Positions 26,004 through 33,261 of a stretch of DNA of 64,000 bases are shown piece by piece. This DNA comes from Kiritimatiellia bacterium (lineage in GTDB: Bacteria; Verrucomicrobiota; Kiritimatiellia; RFP12; UBA1067): NCBI GenBank assembly GCA_017405115.1, contig JAFRBA010000246.1, positions 24,404 through 88,403 of the forward strand, in the 5' to 3' direction. Made by a program: the position numbers and the translations under genes. Each line of letters opens with the position of its first letter. Within the stretch, counting starts at the first letter, position 1. The notes below the pieces were generated by a model. It did not search any database. It saw nothing but the letters and a program-made list of their open reading frames with translations, and had not been told where the DNA came from.

Positions 26004-29000
26004 CTACCTGACATGTAGTTTCCAGTCTTTGACTTTCCCAGCGCCCTTCCCCTGCCGAGGGGTGTAGCGGAATCCGTGGATTTCCGTCCGATCCGGAACA
26101 CGGAACTCTATCCAGTGAGGAAGCGTCCGCGAAGATGAGAGCCAATACGCCTCGACTTGTCCGTCTATCGCGTTTTCGGCGATACCGTCGTCCCGCACTT
26201 CCTCTTCGCTGTCGACGCCGCTGATCTGCACGTCGACCGAAGTCAGGGGATTTCCGTCGGCGCCGAGGAAATCGAATTCGGCAATCGACGCAATGTTTTT
26301 GGCGTCGTGCGTCGAAAGGATCTGGAACGTGAAGAACGTGCCGCAGGCAGGCTTCTCCAGCGTTACGACCTGCGCCGCGTCCGTATTCGGGAACGCGCCG
26401 CACGCTGCCTCATTGCCGCCAACAAACTTGTCATGCTCGCGCTCGACGATGTTGAAGTCCGCCTCGGGATGCAGCTCGTCAAGAATCGGACGATCGAGAA
26501 ACGCGACTGTCGGCTCTCCCGTTGGCTCGAGCATTTCCCGGACGACGATCTCGTTCCGGCCCTTCTTCAGCCAGCACCCCGGCAAGTAGAGCGTCTGCTG
26601 CGGACCGATCTTCCAGTAGCGCCCGAGATTCTTCCCGTTTACCCATACGGTCCCCTTGTTGAACGCGCGCATGTCGACGAACGTGTCAGCCGGCTCGTCC
26701 ACGGCGAATGCGCCGCGCCAGTTCCCGGGCGGATTCTCCTGTCCGTCCGGATCGATCGGCTCAAGTTCATATTCCCAGTCAGTGATTGCCGTCTTGCCGA
26801 CGAAGACGCGTCCGTCCAGCCCCTTGCGGTCTTCCATGCCCGACGACGAGTTGATGCGCCCCATCGCCTCGACGAGGATATCGAGCTTGCGCGCCTTGGC
26901 GGAATCCGGAATCTTGATCTTGACGCCACGGTGACGGCGGTCCAAGATGCCGATGCGCTTGCAGTCCAAGTAGACATAGCCGAAGTCATGGACGTTCTCG
27001 ACCTTGAGGTCGCCCGCAACACCCGCCGGGATGTCCGCGCCCCAAAAAACAAGACCAAAGCCCATTCCAAGCCATTCTGAATAAACAGGATGCTCGAGCC
27101 GCTTTTCGCCACCTCCACATTCGGCTACATCCGCGAACGGCGAAAGCGTCGTCGTTCCGTACGCCTTCACCGGCATCGGCGCGGGAGCGTCAGGAATGGT
27201 CTCGCCCGGATTCAGGTGCTTGGCCGCACGCTCGCGGTACTTCGCAAAACTCGGGTTGGCCTTTCCATGCTCGTTGATCGGCGCCTCGTAGTCGTAGCTC
27301 GTCACGTTCGGGACGAACGGATTGCGGCATCCCGCCCATCCGCCGAAACTCGTGCCGCCATGCGCCATGTAGAGCGAGAAGCTTGCCCTGTGCGCAAACA
27401 TCCAGTCGATGGGGCCGAAGAACTGCCTGTCGCTCTTCGGCGGATGGTGCGCCTGGCCCCACGTGTCGAACCATGCGGGATAGTATTCGGCGCACATGAG
27501 AGGACCCTTCGGCTGGTATTTGCGCACAATCTCGAAGCGCTGCTCGGGATCTGCGCCGAAGTTCGCCGCCTGGAAGAGCTCGGGGATGAATCCGTTCTGG
27601 ATGACGCGCGGCGGATTGCACGCGTAGAGCGGGACTTCGAAGCCCGCGTCGACAACGGACTGCCTCAAAGCGCGAATGTAGCCGACATCGCTGCCGTGGA
27701 GTCCATACTCGTTCTCGACCTGCACCATCAGGATCGGCCCGCCCTTCGTGATCTGCAGCGGCGCAAGCTCGCGTCCGACGGCATGAAGCCAGTTCGTAGC
27801 AGGAACAAGCCACCTTGGATCAGACGACCGCATTGAGATTGGCTTTCCCGTTTCCCCTTCACCCATCAGCCACCATGGCGCTCCGCCGCCCTCCCACTCG
27901 GCGCAGCTGTAAGGCCCCGGACGCAGAATCACCCAAAGACCTTCTTCCTGCGCCATGCGGCAGAACGCCGCCGCATCCGCGCGCCCATTCCACTTGAAGA
28001 CGCCCTTCTCGCGCTCGTGGAAGTTCCAGAACATATAGCAGCCGACGGCGTTGCACCCCATCGCGCGGAGCATCTTCAAGCGGTGCCGCCAGTATTCGCG
28101 TGGAATCCGTGCGTAGTGTATCTCGCCGCAACGGACAAGGAACGGTTTTCCGTCAAGCAGAAACTCGCTCTCGCCGATCTCGAACGTGTGCGGACGCAGC
28201 GCCTTCGCCGGACGAGATTGCGCACCATCGACAAAGATCAATTTCTCAGCACCTTCGCCCCAAGGAAGAACCTTTAGCGTCAGGCGCTTCGTCCCTTGTG
28301 GCAGACGTCTGAGCGCGTAGCGTATCGGACACCCCTTCCAGAAGTCGTCCTGCACGAGCCGTCCATCCGCATAAAGCCGCGCCATGTCGCCTTCGTATGC
28401 GATCTCGATCATGCCCGCTTCGGCCGTGAACGGCACCTCGTACTCCGCCGCCGCATCCCATGCGCTTTCCTCCGGCATTGCCGCAACGCCAGCTGCACCA
28501 ATGGCGACAGGCGGCGGCGTGCCTGCAGGCTTGATCAGCTTGAGGCCGGATACCGCCAGACGGCGACATCCGACAACCGGCGGACGACGACCGGCAAGCG
28601 CCTGTCCGTCGAGAATACGCTCGACCTTTCCGTCCTTTTCGATGCCTATCCAGCACTCGCCATCTGGATTCAAGCGACGGACATAGTCGTTGTGAAACAC
28701 GAACCGCCCGCGCCGGGTCTCGTGCCTGTCCACGAACACCGGCTCTTCGGCGGCAAGCTCTTCCCCGTATTCGCGGCAGAAGCGCCCAAGCGCCTGGATG
28801 AGCCAATAGGAACTTTGCGGCTCGCCAAATTCGCTTACCGGCGACTGGAACTCGTAGCTGACGACGGGCAGGTCGTTGTAGTTGGTGAAGCGTCCGCGCT
28901 GGCTCTCGGCCATGTTCGCGCCAGTGTCAGTCGGATTCGCCCCGCCGTGGTACATGTAGAAGCCAGGGAGATTCGAGCCCGACCCAAGCTTGACGACGGC

Positions 29001-29978
29001 GAGCGCAAAGGCATCTATCGGCTCCATCACAAGCCGCCTGTGGTAGCTCGACGCCATGCCGCCGCCAAGCTCGCAAGTGAAATACGGATACCGCGCCGCA
29101 CCTTGGGCGTCTTCGGCCTTCTGCGCACCGAGTTGTTCGGTGGCGATGACGGACGAAGTCCGCGCAGGACGCATCAAGAACGCATCCTTGTAGGAACCCG
29201 GCATCGACTTCAGCGAACGATCCCAGAACCCTTCCGCATAGTCGCCGTAAAGCGGAATCATCTCGCCGAATGTCGTCTCGGGGCCGTTGAGCCGAGGCCA
29301 TCCCGTGCGCGTATACATCGGAACGTCATATCCCGTCTTCACGGCAAGCGCCTTGAGCGCCTGGTAGTACGGCCACGGCCCGCGGCTCTCGTTCTCCAGC
29401 TGCACGCCGACCACAGGCCCGCCGTTCTTCCAGAAGTGCGGGGCGATCTCGGGGTAGAGCCGGCACCAGAGTTTTTCCGTTTCCGCCATGAAGCGCTTGT
29501 CGCGGGAGCGCATGATCGCGCGCACGCGCTTCGCTTCGCCGTCCGCCCACTCGTACGCCTTGTCTACAAGCCAGTCCGGGAAGCCTCCTTCTCGGCATTC
29601 CCCATGATCCCACGGTCCCAGGCGAACGACCGCCCATAGCCTCGCCTTCTTGACCTCCCCGAGAAACGCGGAAAGATCGCGGTTGCCGGCGAAGTCGTAT
29701 TCGCCTTCCTTCCATTCATGGTGATTCCAGAAGACGTATGTCGAGACGATGGAGATTCCTCCGTCCTTCATCGTCTTAAGCGACGCGGCCCATTCGCCGC
29801 GCGGCACGCGCGAATAGTGCATCTCGCCCATGAGCGGGATGATCGCCTTGCCGTTGAGCCGCAGGCACTTGGACGTCACCTCGATTCTGTCGCCGTTCGG
29901 CGCGACGTTCGCTCCCTGCGGGATCAACGCCTCTCCATTGACGAATGCGGCGAAAAGCGCGATACATGCGATGGTCAT
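26004..29978 (-). CDS. Exported double GH35 beta-galactosidase with C-terminal discoidin-like domain
   Basis: One polypeptide of 1324 residues with two complete GH35 units. Unit 1 (about 18-590) has GEMHYSRVPRGEW, the acid/base in VQLENES (Glu197) and a nucleophile probably in FTCELGGGM (Glu303). Unit 2 (about 597-1150) has CGEIHYARIPREYW, VQVENEYG (Glu757) and MCAEYYPAWFDTWG (Glu831), followed by the usual GH35 beta domains (WVNGKNLGRYWKIGPQQTLYLP). The tail, about 1190-1324, resembles an F5/8-type (CBM32-like) sugar-binding domain. It would remove galactose from galactan side chains. The start overlaps the uxuA stop (ATGA), indicating coupling. A truncated relative of its N-terminus occurs at 39612-39822. 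Confidence 0.9.
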   Translation of the reverse strand: MTIACIALFAAFVNGEALIPQGANVAPNGDRIEVTSKCLRLNGKAIIPLMGEMHYSRVPRGEWAASLKTMKDGGISIVSTYVFWNHHEWKEGEYDFAGNRDLSAFLGEVKKARLWAVVRLGPWDHGECREGGFPDWLVDKAYEWADGEAKRVRAIMRSRDKRFMAETEKLWCRLYPEIAPHFWKNGGPVVGVQLENESRGPWPYYQALKALAVKTGYDVPMYTRTGWPRLNGPETTFGEMIPLYGDYAEGFWDRSLKSMPGSYKDAFLMRPARTSSVIATEQLGAQKAEDAQGAARYPYFTCELGGGMASSYHRRLVMEPIDAFALAVVKLGSGSNLPGFYMYHGGANPTDTGANMAESQRGRFTNYNDLPVVSYEFQSPVSEFGEPQSSYWLIQALGRFCREYGEELAAEEPVFVDRHETRRGRFVFHNDYVRRLNPDGECWIGIEKDGKVERILDGQALAGRRPPVVGCRRLAVSGLKLIKPAGTPPPVAIGAAGVAAMPEESAWDAAAEYEVPFTAEAGMIEIAYEGDMARLYADGRLVQDDFWKGCPIRYALRRLPQGTKRLTLKVLPWGEGAEKLIFVDGAQSRPAKALRPHTFEIGESEFLLDGKPFLVRCGEIHYARIPREYWRHRLKMLRAMGCNAVGCYMFWNFHEREKGVFKWNGRADAAAFCRMAQEEGLWVILRPGPYSCAEWEGGGAPWWLMGEGETGKPISMRSSDPRWLVPATNWLHAVGRELAPLQITKGGPILMVQVENEYGLHGSDVGYIRALRQSVVDAGFEVPLYACNPPRVIQNGFIPELFQAANFGADPEQRFEIVRKYQPKGPLMCAEYYPAWFDTWGQAHHPPKSDRQFFGPIDWMFAHRASFSLYMAHGGTSFGGWAGCRNPFVPNVTSYDYEAPINEHGKANPSFAKYRERAAKHLNPGETIPDAPAPMPVKAYGTTTLSPFADVAECGGGEKRLEHPVYSEWLGMGFGLVFWGADIPAGVAGDLKVENVHDFGYVYLDCKRIGILDRRHRGVKIKIPDSAKARKLDILVEAMGRINSSSGMEDRKGLDGRVFVGKTAITDWEYELEPIDPDGQENPPGNWRGAFAVDEPADTFVDMRAFNKGTVWVNGKNLGRYWKIGPQQTLYLPGCWLKKGRNEIVVREMLEPTGEPTVAFLDRPILDELHPEADFNIVEREHDKFVGGNEAACGAFPNTDAAQVVTLEKPACGTFFTFQILSTHDAKNIASIAEFDFLGADGNPLTSVDVQISGVDSEEEVRDDGIAENAIDGQVEAYWLSSSRTLPHWIEFRVPDRTEIHGFRYTPRQGKGAGKVKDWKLHVR

Positions 29979-31150
29979 CGCCCGTTCCTCGCTGCCATGA
30001 ACTTGATGCCGGCCTCAAGGCCGCGCAGTTCCGAAATGCCGATGAGCCGCCCGCCATAGTCATAACCGTAATAGCACGTCCGGCCCCGGTCGATGTCCAG
30101 CTTGCGTCCATGGTCGGGACGCACCACTATCTCGCGTCCACGGCGCGACTCCTCCTTCAGGAGTTCCAGCATCAGCGCCGGCATGTCGGTATTCCCGACG
30201 AGATGCGAACCGCTTTCGCGGAAAACTCCAAACGAAGAATGCACGAGGTTCCTGAAGTGCCCGAAGTGGATGCGGTCGTGGAATTCGCGGAAGATTGCGA
30301 CAGCATCATTCGCGGGATTGCCGCCAAGCGATCCCGTGCAGAGCGCAAGACCGACATGCTTGGAGGGACACGCGCGCACCATTTCTCGTATGTCCGCCGC
30401 GCACGACACCACCCGCGGAATGCCGAAGATCGGAAACGGCGGATCGTCGGGATGTATCGCCATGTCGATGCCAGTCTCTTCGAGAACTGGCGAAATCTCG
30501 TTGAGAAAAAGGAAAAGATGCTTCTTCAACGTGGCGCCGTCGATTTCCACGTATTCCTTCAATTCGCGGCGAAGCCCTGCCGGAGTAGCGTCGTCCGTCG
30601 TGCCGGGAAGGCCAAGCAGCAGTGCCTTGGCGATCCGCCGACGCGTCCCAGCTGACGCACGCTTCCAGAGCCGTGCAGCCCGGGCGCGGGACTTCGCGTC
30701 ATAGTCGCGCTCTGCGCCAGGACGCTTCAAGACGAAAAGCTCAAACGCGCAGACCTCGTCGGCGTTGTACTCAAGCACCTCCGATCCGTCGGGAAGTTCG
30801 AGATGAAGATTCGTCCTCGCCCAGTCGTGCACAGGCATGAAGTTGTAGCACACGGTCTTCACGCCAACCGTGGCAAGATTGCGGAGATTGGCCTTGTAGT
30901 TGTCAATGTACTTTTCAAATTCGCCGGTGCGCTTCTTGACATCCTCATGGACAGGCACGGACTCAACGACAGACCAGACCATGCCGTTGTCGCGGCAGGC
31001 CTTGGCGACTTCGCGTATGCGCTTCATCGGCCAGACTGCGCCGACAGGTTGTTCGTAGAGCGACGTCACGACGTCCGTGACGTGTGCCTGCCGAATCTCG
31101 CGCAGCGAAATCGGGTCATTCTCTCCGAACCATCTCCAGCCGGCTTTCAT
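29975..31150 (-). CDS. uxuA: Mannonate dehydratase
   Basis: Dehydrates D-mannonate to 2-keto-3-deoxygluconate, the step after glucuronate reduction; cytoplasmic and metal dependent. About 391 residues. Conserved stretches include MKAGWRWFGENDPISL at the N-terminus, VVTSLYEQPVGAVW, NYKANLRNLA, VCYNFMPVHDWARTNL, MAIHPDDPPFPIFGIPRVV, LCTGSLG, HFGHFRNL and VVRPDHGRKL. I chose the ATG at 31150 because the family begins there and AAGGGGA lies upstream. A GTG at 31183 that overlaps the regulator stop (GTGA) is an alternative adding 11 residues. It sits between the NarL-type regulator and the double GH35, so it links the sensory system to uronic acid catabolism. The other glucuronate-pathway genes are not in this window. 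Confidence 0.93.
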   Translation of the reverse strand: MKAGWRWFGENDPISLREIRQAHVTDVVTSLYEQPVGAVWPMKRIREVAKACRDNGMVWSVVESVPVHEDVKKRTGEFEKYIDNYKANLRNLATVGVKTVCYNFMPVHDWARTNLHLELPDGSEVLEYNADEVCAFELFVLKRPGAERDYDAKSRARAARLWKRASAGTRRRIAKALLLGLPGTTDDATPAGLRRELKEYVEIDGATLKKHLFLFLNEISPVLEETGIDMAIHPDDPPFPIFGIPRVVSCAADIREMVRACPSKHVGLALCTGSLGGNPANDAVAIFREFHDRIHFGHFRNLVHSSFGVFRESGSHLVGNTDMPALMLELLKEESRRGREIVVRPDHGRKLDIDRGRTCYYGYDYGGRLIGISELRGLEAGIKFMAARNGR

Positions 31151-31179
31151 CGCAGTCCCCTTAATATCCGCAAAGGACT

Positions 31180-31797
31180 TCACGCCGTCAGGAATCCGCG
31201 CAGATGCGCCTCACGCACGGCGGAGACGCGGTCGTTAACGTCCAGCTTGACGAACACGTTCTTGAGGTGGAGCTTCACGGCGTCCTTCGTGACGCCGAGC
31301 TTGTCGGCAATGGCCTCGTTCGTCAGCCCGTCGCGGAGGTGGGTCATCACCTCGACCTCACGCGGCGTCAGGTCGGGCGTCATCTGCCGCTTACGGAACA
31401 GCTCCATCACGGGCTCCGGCACGTACTTCCCGCCCTGCATGACACGGTTCAGCGCCACGGTGATCTCCGTCGCATCGCGGTCCTTCAGCAGGTATCCCTT
31501 CGCTCCGAGGGTCAGCGAGCGGTACACGTCGTTGTCGGCGTCGCTCGTCGTGAGCATGATCACCTTCTGCTTCGGGCGCGCGGCCAGTATGTCGCCAAGG
31601 ACGGAAATCCCGTCGCGGTCGGGCATGCGGATGTCGAGAAGGACGACGTCGGGATCGACCTTCTTCACGAACTCGACCGCGCCGTCTCCGCCCGGCCACT
31701 CGCCGACAAACGAGAACTCGCCCTTGCGGACGCCGAGCACGTACTTCAGCCCCATGCGCACGACGGCATGGTCGTCTATCACCGCAACCTTTATCAT
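31180..31797 (-). CDS. NarL-family response regulator of the pectin locus
   Basis: 205 residues: receiver domain with Asp8/Asp9 (VIDDHAVVRMGL) and phosphoacceptor Asp55 in VLLDIRMPD, then a LuxR-type helix-turn-helix (LTPREVEVMTHLRDGLTNEAIADKLGVT). Its ATG at 31797 overlaps the kinase stop (ATGA), so both are made together. The start at 31797 fits MIKVAVIDD as the receiver N-terminus. Its operon promoter (33206-33248) contains a TACCC half-site at the same position as sites S1, S3, S4 and S5. NarL-type proteins recognise TAC-containing heptamers, so this protein is the best candidate for binding those sites. That assignment is inference. Confidence 0.92.
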   Translation of the reverse strand: MIKVAVIDDHAVVRMGLKYVLGVRKGEFSFVGEWPGGDGAVEFVKKVDPDVVLLDIRMPDRDGISVLGDILAARPKQKVIMLTTSDADNDVYRSLTLGAKGYLLKDRDATEITVALNRVMQGGKYVPEPVMELFRKRQMTPDLTPREVEVMTHLRDGLTNEAIADKLGVTKDAVKLHLKNVFVKLDVNDRVSAVREAHLRGFLTA

Positions 31798-33197
31798 AAG
31801 ACGCCTTTCTTCGCAACGATCCTGACGAACGTCCACCGCCCGTCGCGCCCCCACTCTATGCCGAGTCGGCTGCGCAGCGCGCGCTCCCGCATCCCGCTAA
31901 GCCCGTAGTGCCCCGTCTCGGGGCCGAGCGCGCGGTCTATCTCGAAGGGCGCGCCGTCGTTCAGGACCTTGAGCTCGAACCCGCCGTCCGGAAGCGGATC
32001 GGACGTGAACACGACGCACCCCGCCTTGCCGTGCTTAACGGCGTTCGTCGTCGCCTCTCGGATGATCTGCACGAGGTCGTGGGCCAGCACCTCCGGCAGC
32101 GCGTCTGGAAGTCCGCGCAGGCATTTCCTCGCCCTCACCCCCGTCTTCTTGAGCGACGTCACCATGCTCGCGACCGTATCGGCGAGCGGCACGGATGCGT
32201 CCCCGGCGTTTCGCAGGTTCATGACGGAGCGCCTTACCTCGGCCTTTGCATTCGCAAGCAGTCCCGCCAGCGCCTTCATCGCCTCCACGACCTCGGGCGA
32301 GACTCCGTCCAGCGACTGCACGCCGGCCGCGATCAGGTTGGCCCCCGCGAGATGCTGCTCGATCGTGTCGTGCAGGTCCGCCGCCATGCGCCTTCTCTCG
32401 GCGGCGACAACCTCCATGTCGCGCTTTACGCGCACGCCTCGCCGCCAGAGGACGAAAGACGTCCCCGCAAAGAACAGGACGACCGCGCCGAGAACGCACA
32501 TCGCGGCGGCGACGAATGGGGCCACCGCGTTCCTCTCGATGACATCCAGTGCGTCCACGCCGGAGATCTCGAGCTCGGCATCGAGGAAAAGCCCGTCGTC
32601 CGCATAGCGGTTGACCGCAAGGCCCGTCACGCAGACAGTCTCGCCGACGACGCCTTCCGCGTCGACGACGCCAGGTATCTTTACGCACGCGACATAGTTG
32701 TCGAGTTCGAGGCTCATCACCGTGACGGGGCCGCCCTCGGCACTTTCGCCGCGCATCCCGATCGCCCTTCCGGTGAGCGAAATGCGGCGGTTGTAGAGGA
32801 GACCGCGGCGGAAGTCCGCCTGCTTCACGCTCGACGCAACGGGCAACGTCGTGCTTCGTATGACGTCCACCCGCGACGCCTTGACCGCAGGCAGCCCGCC
32901 GTATCTGACCGTCTGCCCCGAGACGAGCACCAGGTCGCCGTTCTCTGGCGAGACGACACCGTCGCCGAACATCACCATCACGCCCGCGTGACGCGGATTG
33001 TCCTGCGGCGCCACGACGATGCGGCGCGCTATGCCGGACACGAACGTTACGACGCCGCGCACCGCCGCCTCTCCGCCCTTGGCGACCTCTTCGGGCGCGA
33101 GCTTAAGGAACTCTCGCGGGGACAGCGTCTCGCCGACGCACACTCCGGACAGCACGGCAAACGCCACCGCGACGATACTCTTGACACAGCTTCCCAT
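31794..33197 (-). CDS. Sensor histidine kinase with exported OB-like sensor domain
   Basis: 467 residues. A signal/anchor segment (IVAVAFAVLSGVCVG) is followed by an exported beta-rich region at about 30-220 that looks like two OB-type folds (AAVRGVVTFVSG; VLVSGQTVRYGGLPAVKASRVDV; ISLTGRAIGM). A membrane helix follows at about 226-250. The H-box MAADLHDTIEQHLAG has His276. The HATPase has EATTNAVKHGKAG and HYGLSGMRERA. Same architecture as the kinase at 3-1010. The stop overlaps the start of its regulator. The start ATG at 33197 lies only 2 nt after the expected +1 of the promoter at 33206-33214, so the mRNA is nearly leaderless. The signal sensed is unknown; a pectin-derived sugar is plausible. 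Confidence 0.88.
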   Translation of the reverse strand: MGSCVKSIVAVAFAVLSGVCVGETLSPREFLKLAPEEVAKGGEAAVRGVVTFVSGIARRIVVAPQDNPRHAGVMVMFGDGVVSPENGDLVLVSGQTVRYGGLPAVKASRVDVIRSTTLPVASSVKQADFRRGLLYNRRISLTGRAIGMRGESAEGGPVTVMSLELDNYVACVKIPGVVDAEGVVGETVCVTGLAVNRYADDGLFLDAELEISGVDALDVIERNAVAPFVAAAMCVLGAVVLFFAGTSFVLWRRGVRVKRDMEVVAAERRRMAADLHDTIEQHLAGANLIAAGVQSLDGVSPEVVEAMKALAGLLANAKAEVRRSVMNLRNAGDASVPLADTVASMVTSLKKTGVRARKCLRGLPDALPEVLAHDLVQIIREATTNAVKHGKAGCVVFTSDPLPDGGFELKVLNDGAPFEIDRALGPETGHYGLSGMRERALRSRLGIEWGRDGRWTFVRIVAKKGVL

Positions 33198-33205
33198 GTG
33201 CCTAC

Positions 33206-33248
33206 ATTATACCAAATCGGCGGCACCGCCACCCTACCCCATCGTGGA
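33206..33248 (-). promoter_or_regulatory. Promoter of kinase-regulator-uxuA-GH35 operon with site S2
   Basis: TGGTATAAT (minus strand) at 33206-33214. A TACCC half-site begins at 33235, exactly 20 nt upstream as in S1, S3, S4 and S5. The other half is degenerate in this copy (GTGGA instead of GGGTA at 33244-33248). It suggests feedback control of the two-component operon. Confidence 0.65.
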
Positions 33249-33261
33249 GGGTGGGTAATGG

